From Humibacter sp049446075 (GTDB lineage Bacteria; Actinomycetota; Actinomycetes; Actinomycetales; Microbacteriaceae), in NCBI RefSeq assembly GCF_049446075.1, contig NZ_JBMSEB010000001.1, forward strand, positions 1,984,001 through 2,048,000: a DNA stretch of 64,000 nt. The letters are read 5' to 3'. Of this stretch, positions 17,027 through 26,052 are shown in pieces; positions within the stretch are counted from its first letter, which is position 1; each line of letters starts with the position of its first letter. Below the pieces are notes generated by a model that saw nothing but the letters and a program-made list of their open reading frames with translations, had not been told where the DNA came from and did no database searches. Both the position numbers and the translations under genes were made by a program.

Positions 17027-17766
17027 TGCCGTGCCGCATCCCTCCGATAGCGCCAGACGATGACTGCTCCGAGCACGACGGTCCAGGCGAGGAGGACGAG
17101 CATGGGCTCGAGCACGTCGCCGGAGAGGTGGGCGCCCATCTGGCCGAGGCGGTTCAGCCAGTACGACGGCACGACCTGGGCGATGTTCGTCATCCAGCCG
17201 GGCAGGATCGACAGCGGAACCCAGAGTCCGCCGAGGATGGCCATGCCGAGGAAAATCACCATGAACAGCGGCTGCGCGTACTGCGGCTTCGCGAACTGGC
17301 CGATCAGGATGGCGATCAAGGCGAACGGGATGACGCCGAGCCAGAGCCCGAGCGCTGCCATGGCCCAGCCGCCGAAGCTGAGCGACGAGTGGAAGACCAG
17401 CACAGAGATGACGATGAGCGCGACGATGCTGACCAGGGCGATGAGGAGTGCGGCGGCGACCTTTGAGATGAGGTAGCCGACCCCGCTCAAGGCGGTGAGA
17501 CGCAGTTGACGGTTCCAGCCGACCGAACGCTCGGTGACGATCGTGAACGACTGGCCGAGCGCCGCCATCATGCCGCCGTATCCGGCCATCTGCACGGTCG
17601 TAACGATGATCCACGGCAGCCCGGTGACCCTGTCGAACGCGCCGTTCGCGCCGTAGACGCCGCCGAACAGCAGCAGCATCGCCAGTGGCACGGCGAAGGT
17701 GAAGACGAGCGAGCGCACATTCTTCAGCTGACGCAGGGACTCGAGTCCCAGGTAGGCGATGCTCAT
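17023..17766 (-). CDS. ABC-2 type exporter permease
   Basis: 247 residues with six predicted membrane segments and the ABC-2 layout (amphipathic N-terminus SLRQLKNVRSLVFTFAVPLAMLL, C-terminal half WVPLSILPGWMTNIAQVVPSYW). ATGA overlaps join it to the ATPase gene before it and, as GTGA, to the kinase after it. It probably exports a drug, peptide or lipid. Confidence 0.88.
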   Translation of the reverse strand: MSIAYLGLESLRQLKNVRSLVFTFAVPLAMLLLFGGVYGANGAFDRVTGLPWIIVTTVQMAGYGGMMAALGQSFTIVTERSVGWNRQLRLTALSGVGYLISKVAAALLIALVSIVALIVISVLVFHSSLSFGGWAMAALGLWLGVIPFALIAILIGQFAKPQYAQPLFMVIFLGMAILGGLWVPLSILPGWMTNIAQVVPSYWLNRLGQMGAHLSGDVLEPMLVLLAWTVVLGAVIVWRYRRDAARQ

Positions 17767-18740
17767 GAGGGATCTCCGATCGTTGCGGTGCCGGCGGCCG
17801 ACGCGGTCAATGCGAGGAACGCGTCATCCATGGAGTGCGCGGTCACCTCGATGTCGTGAATGTCGCGGTGGTTCGAGAGCAGGGTGCGCAGCGCGGCGTC
17901 CGAGTCGTCGCTCACGAGGGACAGCACGTCGCCTCTGCGCTCCACACTGCGCACGCCGGGCAGCTCATACAGCTCGGCCTCGACGGCCGGCGTCCATTCG
18001 AAGTCGAAGGATGCCCTGATGCGCCTGCCCGACACGACCGCCTTCACCTCGCCCGGGGTGCCGTCGGCGACCACGCGCCCGCCGGCCATCATGACGATGC
18101 GGTCGGCGTAGGCATCCGCCTCGTCGAGGTAGTGCGTGGCGAAGACGACCGTGCGGCCAGCATCCGTGAACTCGCGCATGGACTGCCAGAACGTGCGGCG
18201 CGCCTCGACGTCCATGGCGGCGGTCGGTTCGTCGAGGAACATCAGGTCGGGGTTCGAGACGATGGCCACGGCGAACCGCGCCCGCTGCGCCTGCCCGCCG
18301 GAGAGCTTGCTGACCTTCTGCTTGGCGATCTCGGTGCACTTGGCGCGAGCGAGCGCTTCGGACACCGGCATCGGATGCCTGTGCGCCGCCGCGACGAGCG
18401 CGACCGCCTGCCCGACGGTGAGGTCGGGCAGCAGCGCGCCGCCCTGGAGCATCGCGCCCACGCGTCCGGCGCTGATCGCCGCGCGCGGTGCGTCGCCGAA
18501 CAGGACCGCGGTGCCCTCCGTGGGCGTTGCGAGCCCGAGGGCGAGGTCGATCGTTGTGGTCTTGCCTGCACCGTTCGGCCCGAGCAGCGCGACCACCTCG
18601 CCCGCGCGGATGGTCAGGTCGATGCCGTCGACGGCCCTGATGGCCCCGAACGTCTTACGCAATCCGGTGAGCTGGATGACGGGCGGCCGCACGCCGGTGG
18701 CGTGGCCGGCCCGCGCCTGAGTGGCTGGTGTCGTGTTCAC
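17763..18740 (-). CDS. ABC exporter ATP-binding protein
   Basis: About 325 residues. Walker A GPNGAGKTTT, signature LSGGQAQRARFA, Walker B LMFLDEPTAA and H-loop VVFATHYLDEADAYADR are intact. The 70-residue C-terminal extension (FDFEWTPAVEAELYELPGV and onward) is common in drug- or peptide-exporter ATPases of the ABC-2 class. GTG at 18740 is chosen; TTG at 18752 would add four residues. It heads the operon ATPase, permease, kinase, regulator. Confidence 0.9.
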   Translation of the reverse strand: MNTTPATQARAGHATGVRPPVIQLTGLRKTFGAIRAVDGIDLTIRAGEVVALLGPNGAGKTTTIDLALGLATPTEGTAVLFGDAPRAAISAGRVGAMLQGGALLPDLTVGQAVALVAAAHRHPMPVSEALARAKCTEIAKQKVSKLSGGQAQRARFAVAIVSNPDLMFLDEPTAAMDVEARRTFWQSMREFTDAGRTVVFATHYLDEADAYADRIVMMAGGRVVADGTPGEVKAVVSGRRIRASFDFEWTPAVEAELYELPGVRSVERRGDVLSLVSDDSDAALRTLLSNHRDIHDIEVTAHSMDDAFLALTASAAGTATIGDPS

Positions 18741-18903
18741 GCTTCTATGCAAGCGGCCCGCGGATGCCAGTGCCTCGGCCGTGCATCACGTTGCGCGCGT
18801 GACATTTGTCACCCACCACTCCGCTGCCCGGACAACCACCGCCTGGGCACTCACCACCCGCGCGCCCACCACCCGCGCGCCCACCACCGGACACGCGCCC
18901 GCC

Positions 18904-18978
18904 GAAAATCGGAGATCTGCGGGGCAGGCCGGCGTGCCGGCGCCCCTGCTGGCGTGTCGCGGCGAATCTCCGATTTTC
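18904..18978. repeat. Intergenic palindrome, related to the one at 53569
   Basis: Arms 18904-18916 and 18966-18978 are exact 13-bp reverse complements (GAAAATCGGAGAT). The outer flank GTGTCGCGGCGAATCTCCG is shared with GTGCCGCGGTGAATCTCCG at 53622-53640, so these are two copies of one dispersed element about 80 bp long. Just upstream (18851-18888) CCACCACCCGCGCGC-type units are tandemly repeated. The spacer of about 250 bp holds no gene. Confidence 0.8.
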
Positions 18979-19000
18979 CGCGGGTCTGCCTGCGGCGCGC

Positions 19001-19804
19001 CTAACCTTCCGGCGGCCGGCGGGCCTCAAGCAGGATGCGCGAACTGTGGCAGACGAAGGCGCCGTCGCGCTCGATGATCCGGTGGATCTCCAGGAGACGG
19101 TCTCGGTACCGCTCGACCGTGAAGCCGGGGACGGTCCAGATCACCTTGCGCAGAAAGTGCACGACGGCCGCGACGTCGAAGAATTCGATGCGGGTGCGCT
19201 CCTCGCGCAGCTGCACCACCTCGAGGCCGGCCTGCACCGCCTGCTCGCGCAGCAGCTCGATGCGCGGCACGGCACCGCTCGGCTGCGGCCCGAGCAGGAA
19301 CTCGTACAGCTCCGCGTTCGATCGTTCGCCGATCTGCTGCGAGAGGTACATGCCTCCGGGGCGGAGCACGCGCGCGATCTCGGCGAGGTTCTCGTTGCCT
19401 GGCACCGGATGCCTGCTCAGCGCGAGCGCGAAGGCCGCGTCGGCGAATGGCAGCGGGGCATCCTCTGGCGACTCCGCGACGATGCCGCCGAACGGGGCGA
19501 GGGCCGCACGGGCGATCGGCACGTTGGGTCCCCACCCCTCGGTGGCGGCCACGGCGGACGGCGCGGGATCGGCGCCGGAGAGGATCTCGGCGAAGACCTC
19601 GCCGCCGCCGGTCTGCACGTCGAGCGCGCTGTCAGCGCCGCTCGCGCGAACGGATGCCAGGCGCGCGTATCCCCAGCTCGGGCGCTGCTCCGTCGCACGA
19701 CCGTGGAACCACGAGAAGTCCCAGCCCTCCGTGGGCACGGCCTCGCCCTCGGCGATCAGCGCGTCGAATGTCACGTCCACGAGGCACGAGTCTGCCAGGT
19801 GCAT
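19001..19804 (-). CDS. Class I SAM-dependent methyltransferase
   Basis: 267 residues. Motif I is SALDVQTGGGEVFAEIL (about 58-74), an acidic/Gly-rich SAM loop; motif IV is APLPFADAAFALALSRH; the post-motif ARVLRPGGMYLSQQIG is typical of UbiE-like methyltransferases. The substrate is not predictable. The gene is alone on its strand and divergent from the rhamnogalacturonan lyase. Confidence 0.8.
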   Translation of the reverse strand: MHLADSCLVDVTFDALIAEGEAVPTEGWDFSWFHGRATEQRPSWGYARLASVRASGADSALDVQTGGGEVFAEILSGADPAPSAVAATEGWGPNVPIARAALAPFGGIVAESPEDAPLPFADAAFALALSRHPVPGNENLAEIARVLRPGGMYLSQQIGERSNAELYEFLLGPQPSGAVPRIELLREQAVQAGLEVVQLREERTRIEFFDVAAVVHFLRKVIWTVPGFTVERYRDRLLEIHRIIERDGAFVCHSSRILLEARRPPEG

Positions 19805-19849
19805 CCGGCCCCCATAAGGGGCACGAACGGGTGTAGGCTCCCATGCTGC

Positions 19850-19867
19850 GGATGAAACGATTCATCC
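19850..19867. promoter_or_regulatory. LacI-type operator before the rhamnogalacturonan lyase gene
   Basis: GGATGAAACGATTCATCC has 7-bp perfect arms (GGATGAA/TTCATCC) around ACGA with the central CG of LacI-family sites. It lies 22 bp before the start codon, about 10 bp after a TAGGCT -10-like hexamer (19834-19839). It differs from the 5276-5320 operators, so another regulator, outside the window, is expected. Confidence 0.6.
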
Positions 19868-19889
19868 ATGGAATGCAAGGGAGCAGTTC

Positions 19890-22292
19890 GTGGAGTTGGG
19901 GAAGCAAGGGTTGTCTCGGCGTTCGGCGCTTGGGCTCTTCGGCGCGGTGACAGCTGGTGCGGTCGTCGCCAATACGGGTGCTGGCGCTGCGGCGCACGCC
20001 GCCGGTGAGGCTCCCCCAGGACCTGGCGACGTCAGTGTCGCCATCGGCGGTCGCCCCGCCTCGGTGGGAAGCTACGCGTTCCCCGGCCAGGTGCCCTCGC
20101 TCGTGCTCGACAACGGGCTGGTGACCTTCACGTTCGGCCGCGACGACGCGGCGGGTGGCGTCGTGACCGGCTGGACTGACACGTCGATCACGGCCACTTC
20201 GGTCCTCGTGGACGGCACAGAGCTCGCGCACAACCTCAACGGCGTCGACCCTCGCGATCCTGATCGCCAGCATTCCCTCTACATCGACGCGAGCGGCGGC
20301 AAGACTCGTCTCGTGTGCACCGAGGTGCGCGTGCTGCGGGCATCCCGCGACCTCGTCGAGGTGGCGTTCCTGGACACGACGAGCACGCCTCTGCAGCACG
20401 AGCACCACCTGATCATGCGACGGGGCAAGCGCGGGCTGTACGGATACGACATCGTGACGGCTGCCGCGGCCACCTCGATCAACGAGGTGCGCATGAACAC
20501 GCGCTGGGACCGCGCCATGCTCGACAACGCGTACAACTGGGAACGCGGGAGCGGCAAGCAGCCCACATATGCCTATCTCGCGACCCAGCAGCAGGTGCAA
20601 GACGAGACCTGGCGGGTCGACGGCGTCAACAACCCGAGCCTGCCCTCGCCGCAGGACAACTCGGGCAACCTTCCGCCCGGCTCCGTGTACACGAAGTACA
20701 ACTGGAGTCTGTATCACCACGAGAACCCGATGTTCGGCCACTTCGGTCACGGATTCGGCGCATGGCTCACGCCGCTCGGCGGCGTCACGGAAGAGACACT
20801 GTGCGCGTTCTACGGTGTCGGTCCGAACCATCAGGACCTCGCCATCCATCAGGACGCGCTCATCCTCAACTACTTCGGCGCGAATCACTACGGCCTGCCG
20901 AGCTATCAGCTCGGCCAGGGCTATCGGCGCCTCTACGGGCCCTGGTACACCCACATCTCAACGGGCGGAACGGATGCCGAGGTCATCGCCAACGCAGCCG
21001 CCGCGGCTCAGACGGAGATCGCCGAGAACCGCGCAGGCGCGTCATGGATCGTCGACGACCTCTACCCGGAGCCGAGCGATCGCTCCCGCGTCACCGGCAC
21101 ACTCCGTCTCGCAGACGGCCGACCGGCCGACGGCTTCTACGTACTGCTGTCGACCCAGACGGTCGCGGATGTCTACACCATCCACGAGCCCACGTACTGG
21201 GTGAAGACGGCAGCCGACGGGACGTTCTCGCTGCCAGGCATCCCGCCCGCCTGGGTTCCCGGCACCAAGACGCCCGGCACGTACACCTTGTACGCGTTCG
21301 CGTCCAAGGGTTCGGTCGTGGAGCAGTACCAGCAGACCGGTGTCACGGTCGCCGGCAGGACGACCGATCTTGGGACCATCACGTGGACTCCGACGAACAG
21401 GTCGACATTCCTCTGGCAGCTCGGTCGCGCCGACCGCAGCAGCCAGGAGTTCGCCTTGGCGACGAAGTCTCCCGTGCACTCGGAACCGCGTGCGTACGAG
21501 AAGCCGAGCGACGTGCCTGGCGCGCTGACGTTCACCATTGGCGAGAGCTGGGAACCCACGGACTGGTACTACGCCCAGACCCAGGGCGGCACGTGGACGG
21601 TGTCGTTCAGCCTCGACCGCGAACTCACGGGCACCGCGTACCTCACCGTTGCTACCGCGATGCAGCAGGGCGGTCGTCCCACCGTCGTGGTGAACGGGGA
21701 CAGCTCGGTGGTCACCGGGTCACTGCCGAACAACAACGACTCGACAATCGCTCGCCAGGCTGACCGCAGCGGCTACCCACGCACCGCCGTACTGACGTTC
21801 CCGGCCGGCGCACTTGTGGTCGGGACGAACACCATCACCTTCACACGCGGGAACGGCACGGCCGCCGGCAACGGCCTCGGATGGGACACGATCCTGCTCG
21901 AAGTCGACGAGGGCCGCGACGTCGGCGACGCCGAGCTCACGGCCACGGTCGACCTCGTCGCGAAGGAGCGCAACAGCAAGGGCACGTGGCGGGTCACGGT
22001 GAAGAACACCGGAGCCGCGGCCGCAGGCGATGTGCGCTTCGACTCGGTGCAGTGGCGTGCAGACGGCAGAGGGCAGGTACGCGGCCTACCGGCGGTTGCC
22101 GGCCGGGACCCGAACAAGTTCCCGGTGCCGGTCAGCGCAAGCATCCCTCCCGGTGGTTCCGCAACAGCGGAGATCGTCGTGGACGCCAGCGGCGTGCTCG
22201 GGGGAATCGGGTCAGGTGTCGAGATCGGAGTGACTGCGAACGGCGGTCGCGCGCGTACGACCGTGACCGGCAAGAACGGGCCAGGCGCCTGA
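19890..22292 (+). CDS. Secreted rhamnogalacturonan lyase (polysaccharide lyase family 4-like)
   Basis: 800 residues. A twin-arginine signal (LSRRSALGLFGAVTAGAVVA) indicates export by Tat. The catalytic beta-sandwich is about 45-395 (LVLDNGLVTFTFGRDDAAGG, MRRGKRGLYGYDIVTA, NTRWDRAMLDNAYNW). A fibronectin-like domain follows (about 400-490, VTGTLRLADGRPADGFYVLL), then a jelly-roll carbohydrate-binding-like domain (about 510-665, ending NGLGWDTILLEVDE) as in PL4 enzymes. An extra C-terminal beta-domain (about 675-800) is unusual. It would cleave the rhamnose-galacturonate backbone of pectin. GTG start with AAGGGAG upstream. Confidence 0.85.
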   Translation: MELGKQGLSRRSALGLFGAVTAGAVVANTGAGAAAHAAGEAPPGPGDVSVAIGGRPASVGSYAFPGQVPSLVLDNGLVTFTFGRDDAAGGVVTGWTDTSITATSVLVDGTELAHNLNGVDPRDPDRQHSLYIDASGGKTRLVCTEVRVLRASRDLVEVAFLDTTSTPLQHEHHLIMRRGKRGLYGYDIVTAAAATSINEVRMNTRWDRAMLDNAYNWERGSGKQPTYAYLATQQQVQDETWRVDGVNNPSLPSPQDNSGNLPPGSVYTKYNWSLYHHENPMFGHFGHGFGAWLTPLGGVTEETLCAFYGVGPNHQDLAIHQDALILNYFGANHYGLPSYQLGQGYRRLYGPWYTHISTGGTDAEVIANAAAAAQTEIAENRAGASWIVDDLYPEPSDRSRVTGTLRLADGRPADGFYVLLSTQTVADVYTIHEPTYWVKTAADGTFSLPGIPPAWVPGTKTPGTYTLYAFASKGSVVEQYQQTGVTVAGRTTDLGTITWTPTNRSTFLWQLGRADRSSQEFALATKSPVHSEPRAYEKPSDVPGALTFTIGESWEPTDWYYAQTQGGTWTVSFSLDRELTGTAYLTVATAMQQGGRPTVVVNGDSSVVTGSLPNNNDSTIARQADRSGYPRTAVLTFPAGALVVGTNTITFTRGNGTAAGNGLGWDTILLEVDEGRDVGDAELTATVDLVAKERNSKGTWRVTVKNTGAAAAGDVRFDSVQWRADGRGQVRGLPAVAGRDPNKFPVPVSASIPPGGSATAEIVVDASGVLGGIGSGVEIGVTANGGRARTTVTGKNGPGA

Positions 22293-22334
22293 TCCGCGGC
22301 GCTCACCGCTTCACTGCGGGGGCCGGCGTCGAGG

Positions 22335-23444
22335 TCAGCTCGCGAACCCGCCGACGAGGCGCACGGCCCCGCCGTCCACGCCCTTCGCGCCCTGCTCGTA
22401 ACCGGTGAGGTCGTGCTCGACCGTCGACACGCTGCCGACCTGCCAGGCCGGAATGCCGTCGATCGCGAGAGTCGAGATCACGGTGGATGCGGCATCCGCC
22501 GACACGACGGCGAAGAAGCCGATGCCCAAGTTCCAGGTGCCCTCTGAACTCTCGAGCGTGGTGCCTGCCAGATCGCTGAGCACGCGGAAGACGGGTGAAG
22601 GCGACCAGGTGGAACGGTCGACGTCGACCCACGAGCCACGCGGAAGCACGCGCGCGAGGTTGGCTGCGATGCCGCCGCCGGTCACGTGCGAGAGGGCATG
22701 CACGGATGCCCCGCTGGGCGAGGCGAGCACGCGCAGCAGCGGCGCGGTGTACAGCCGCGTTGGCTCGAGCAGCGCCTCGCCCACCACGCCGCCGAACTCG
22801 TCGAGACGGTCGGTGAAAGCGATGCTCCGCTTGGCCAGGATGTGCCGAACGAGCGAGTACCCGTTCGAGTGCAGACCCGAGCTCCCGATCGCGAGCACGG
22901 CGTCGCCGTTCCGCACCTTCTCCGGGCCGAGCACGGCATCCGCTTCGACCACGCCGGTCGCGGCGCCCGCGACGTCGTAGTCGTCGACGCCCAGCAGCCC
23001 TGGGTGCTCCGCGGTCTCTCCGCCCACGAGGGCTGTGCGGGTCTCGGAGCAGGCCGCGGCGATGCCGCGAACGATGTCGGCGATGCGCTCGGGCACCACC
23101 TTGCCGCAGGCGATGTAGTCCGTCATGTACAGCGGTTTCGCGCCGACGACGACGATGTCGTCGACCACCATGCCCACGAGGTCTTGACCGATGGTGTCGT
23201 GCTTGTCGATCGCCTGGGCGATCGCCACCTTCGTGCCGACGCCGTCGGTCGAGGTGGCTAGGAGCGGACGCCGGTAGCCACGCAGCGCGGATGCATCGAA
23301 CAGGCCGGCGAAGCCGCCGACGCCGCCCAGCACCTCGGGCCCATGGGTCTTGGCCACGGCCGACTTCATGAGCTCGACCGCCAGGTCGCCCGCTGCCGTG
23401 TCGACACCGGCCTCGCGGTAGGTACTGGTGGAGTTCTCCGTCAC
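22335..23444 (-). CDS. purM: Phosphoribosylformylglycinamidine cyclo-ligase (AIR synthetase)
   Basis: 369 residues; fifth step of purine synthesis, closing FGAM to AIR with ATP. Family motifs are intact: STDGVGTKVAIAQAI, GMVVDDIVVVGAKPLYMTDY, ALVGGETAEHPG, GSSGLHSNGYSLVR and HVTGGGIAANLARVLP. It starts MTENSTSTYREAGVD, as in other actinobacteria. It is not next to purF, which is 18 kb away on the other strand. Confidence 0.96.
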   Translation of the reverse strand: MTENSTSTYREAGVDTAAGDLAVELMKSAVAKTHGPEVLGGVGGFAGLFDASALRGYRRPLLATSTDGVGTKVAIAQAIDKHDTIGQDLVGMVVDDIVVVGAKPLYMTDYIACGKVVPERIADIVRGIAAACSETRTALVGGETAEHPGLLGVDDYDVAGAATGVVEADAVLGPEKVRNGDAVLAIGSSGLHSNGYSLVRHILAKRSIAFTDRLDEFGGVVGEALLEPTRLYTAPLLRVLASPSGASVHALSHVTGGGIAANLARVLPRGSWVDVDRSTWSPSPVFRVLSDLAGTTLESSEGTWNLGIGFFAVVSADAASTVISTLAIDGIPAWQVGSVSTVEHDLTGYEQGAKGVDGGAVRLVGGFAS

Positions 23445-23488
23445 GGCCTCCAGCCTAAGGCGACTGGGGCGAGAGTCACGCGCGGCGG

Positions 23489-24073
23489 CTACTCGAGCCG
23501 GGAGTGAGCGCCGAGAGCGTGCCAGGTGCGGCTGTGGTAGACGAGCGGCGAGCCCGCATCGCCGTCGGCGTCGGGCAAATGGGCCTGCACGGCATGCGCT
23601 GCGATGACCGTCGAGCCGCCCGCACGCATGCGGTCGATGACCTTGCCACGGATCCAGGTGCCTGCGGCCGTGAAGTAGGGCTCGCCCGTGACGAGACGCT
23701 TCCAGCTGTCGGCGTCGGCGAAGCGATCCACACCCCGCGCCGCGCCGAGCTTGGCGAGGGCGAGTTGTTCTGCGGACAGCAGGTGCACGACCACCGTGGC
23801 CGCCCTGATGATGGTCTGCGAACTCGAGGACTGATCGGAGATCGAGAAGACGAACAGAGGCGGCTCGGCGCTCACCGAGAACACGGACGTCGCGGTCAGC
23901 GCAACGGGTCCGTCGCCCGCGTCGGCAGTGATGAGAGCAACCCCAGCCGGGTGATGCCGGAATGCCAGCTTGAATTCCTCTGGCGTGAGCCCCTCGAACG
24001 ACGGGGAGCTAGCGACGCCACCGTCCACGATGGGAGCCGGATCGGTCGTGCTCGTCACAGCACTCAAAGTCAT
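23489..24073 (-). CDS. Flavin reductase domain protein (NAD(P)H:FMN oxidoreductase)
   Basis: 194 residues, typical of the DIM6/NtaB/HpaC flavin-reductase family. Signatures: FRHHPAGVALITADAG (about 35-50), ALTATSVFSVSAEPPLFVFSIS (FMN binding) and VHLLSAEQLALAKLGA. Such proteins supply FMNH2 to two-component monooxygenases; two candidates lie 11-13 kb away (34406 and 35644). ATG at 24073 has GAGG upstream; ATG at 24121 would add 16 residues. It is divergent from the LysR gene. Confidence 0.87.
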   Translation of the reverse strand: MTLSAVTSTTDPAPIVDGGVASSPSFEGLTPEEFKLAFRHHPAGVALITADAGDGPVALTATSVFSVSAEPPLFVFSISDQSSSSQTIIRAATVVVHLLSAEQLALAKLGAARGVDRFADADSWKRLVTGEPYFTAAGTWIRGKVIDRMRAGGSTVIAAHAVQAHLPDADGDAGSPLVYHSRTWHALGAHSRLE

Positions 24074-24172
24074 GGTCGCGTGCCTCACTCTCTTCGGCCG
24101 GTGATCGGCCGGCTGCGCCATGGATGCGCACGAGAGTCGAGCGTAGGAACCTCGACGGCTTCGTACAACGAC

Positions 24173-24191
24173 GCATTCGTAATGAGAATGC
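24173..24191. promoter_or_regulatory. LysR-type operator between flavin reductase and LysR genes
   Basis: GCATTCGTAATGAGAATGC: 6-bp perfect arms and the ATTC-N7-GAAT pattern of LysR recognition sites. It lies in the 215-bp divergent spacer, about 100 bp from each start. Confidence 0.55.
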
Positions 24192-24288
24192 ATCGCCCGG
24201 CGCGATCGGTGGTCACATGATTTCGCCCCGTGACGGTATGTGACCAGCGGCGGGCCGAGATCGGAAGCAGCGTGCTTATGGTCGCTGG

Positions 24289-25155
24289 GTGGCGAACACG
24301 TTGGACATCATCCAGCTGCGCACATTCGCGGCCATCGCGGACTGCGGCGGCTTCGGGCGCGCAGCCACCGCCCTGCACCTGAGCCAGTCCACCGTGAGCC
24401 AGCACGTTCGTCTTCTGGAGCGCAGGCTCGGCTCACGACTGGTGCGCCTCGAGGGACGACGCACGCGTTTCACCCCGACCGGTGAAGCGCTGCTGATCGA
24501 GGCGCGGCGCATCCTCTCGGTGCACGACGAGGCGCTGGCGCGATTGGATGCCACGCACGACCGCAGCATCGTGCTCGGCTCCACTGAGACCGCAGCCGAA
24601 CAGATCCTCCCCGAGATGTTGAGGGAGCTGCGGGCCGTGTACCCCGATCGTCCTGTGCAGTTCCGCATCGAGCGCTCGACGCAGATGATCGACGCGGTGG
24701 ACAAGGGCACCATCGACCTCGCCATCGTTCTCGATGTGGACAGCTCGGCGGCCGGAGCGGAGGTCGGCTCCCTTCCGCTGAACTGGTACTCGGCGCCGGG
24801 AAAGCAGCTGCCTGACGACGCGCCCGTACCGCTCGTCGCCTACATCGAGCCATGCGGAATGCGACGACGCGCACTCCAGGAGCTCGGCGGTCTTGGCAAG
24901 CGAGTGGAGATCACGGCCGAATCCGGCAGTCTTGAAGGCGTGATCGCCGCGGCAAGGGCCGGCCTCGGGGTAGCGGTGCTCCCCACGGCCGGGCCGGCGC
25001 CCTCAGGGCTCGTGATTCGGCGAGACCTGCCCGACCTCGGTCGCATCTACGTGCGGCTGCTGTCCAGGCGGGGTCTCGACACGGAGCTGGAGAGCTCCGC
25101 GCTCGGGGCGCTCACGCGGTTCTTCTCCGCCAAGCGGCACCTGCAGGCGGTCTGA
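24289..25155 (+). CDS. LysR-family transcriptional regulator of the organosulfur locus
   Basis: 288 residues. The winged helix-turn-helix is in residues 7-65 (LRTFAAIADCGGFGRAATAL, then STVSQHVRLLERRLGSRL). The effector domain starts with SIVLGSTETAAEQILPEML and shows GTIDLAIVLD and AARAGLGVAVLP. It is divergent from a flavin reductase and upstream of a sulfurtransferase on its own strand; known sulfur-control LysR proteins (CysB/Cbl) make this role plausible. The effector is unknown. GTG start. Confidence 0.86.
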   Translation: MANTLDIIQLRTFAAIADCGGFGRAATALHLSQSTVSQHVRLLERRLGSRLVRLEGRRTRFTPTGEALLIEARRILSVHDEALARLDATHDRSIVLGSTETAAEQILPEMLRELRAVYPDRPVQFRIERSTQMIDAVDKGTIDLAIVLDVDSSAAGAEVGSLPLNWYSAPGKQLPDDAPVPLVAYIEPCGMRRRALQELGGLGKRVEITAESGSLEGVIAAARAGLGVAVLPTAGPAPSGLVIRRDLPDLGRIYVRLLSRRGLDTELESSALGALTRFFSAKRHLQAV

Positions 25156-25212
25156 AGCATCCAGTCGAGAATCGGCCGGAACCCAGCGCGTGGGCCGGCC
25201 GGGAAGGAACCG

Positions 25213-26052
25213 ATGTCACACCTGATCACGGCAAGCGAGCTGGCCGGCGAGCTGGCGAGCAGCACCCCACCGCGCGTGCTGGACGTGCGCTGGCGGCTGG
25301 ACCGTCCCGACGGACGACCCGAGTACCTGGCCGGGCACGTCCCGGGTGCCGTGTACGTCGATCTCGACCATGAACTCGCCGAGCACGGAGATCCGCGCGC
25401 GGGCAGGCATCCGCTTCCTCGGGTCGAGAAGCTGCAGGCCTCCGCCCGAGCGTGGGGCATCCGCCGCGGGGATCGCGTCGTCGTCTACGACGACCTGAAG
25501 AACATGTCGTCGGCACGAGCCTGGTGGTTGCTGCGCTACGCCGGGCTGTCGGACGTGCGCTTCCTCGACGGGTCGCTCAGGGCCTGGACGTCGGCCGGGC
25601 TCCCCATCGAGTCCGGGAACGTCGTTCCCGAGCCGGGCGACGTCGTGCTCGAATACGGCGCCCTGCCCGTGCTCTCGCTCAAGGAGGCTGCCACCTTCCC
25701 CGCGACAGGAACGCTGCTGGATGCCCGGGCCCCCGAGCGCTACCGCGGCGACACCGAACCCATCGACCCTCGTGCCGGCCACATCCCTGGCGCGCTCAAC
25801 GCCCCCACGACCGGCAACGTGGATGCCGAAGGACGCTTCCTTTCGCCCGAGGCTCTCCGGGCGCGTTTCGCGGAGATCGGCGTGCCTGCCGACGGTCCGG
25901 TCGCGAGCTACTGCGGCTCGGGCGTCACCGCCGCGCACACGTTTGCGGCACTGACCATCGCCGGTTATGAGCCTGCCCTGTACGCGGGGTCGTGGAGCCA
26001 GTGGTCGAACCACCCCGAGCTGCCGCTCGCCGTCGGCCCCGAACCCACATGA
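25213..26052 (+). CDS. 3-Mercaptopyruvate sulfurtransferase-type tandem rhodanese (SseA-like)
   Basis: 279 residues with two rhodanese domains (about 1-135 and 150-275). The first is inactive: no Cys at the loop (YDDLKNMSSARAWW). The second carries SYCGSGVTAAHT; CGSGVTA is the loop of E. coli SseA-type 3-mercaptopyruvate sulfurtransferases, whereas thiosulfate sulfurtransferases have CRxGVT. It should take sulfane sulfur from a donor and pass it to an acceptor in the cytoplasm. The next gene overlaps its stop (ATGA), so the two are translationally coupled. Confidence 0.85.
   Translation: MSHLITASELAGELASSTPPRVLDVRWRLDRPDGRPEYLAGHVPGAVYVDLDHELAEHGDPRAGRHPLPRVEKLQASARAWGIRRGDRVVVYDDLKNMSSARAWWLLRYAGLSDVRFLDGSLRAWTSAGLPIESGNVVPEPGDVVLEYGALPVLSLKEAATFPATGTLLDARAPERYRGDTEPIDPRAGHIPGALNAPTTGNVDAEGRFLSPEALRARFAEIGVPADGPVASYCGSGVTAAHTFAALTIAGYEPALYAGSWSQWSNHPELPLAVGPEPT

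Noticed and set aside
18741..18752. TTG at 18752 as start of the ABC ATPase
   Set aside because: It adds only four residues with no better ribosome site; GTG at 18740 gives the usual start, though this is not certain.
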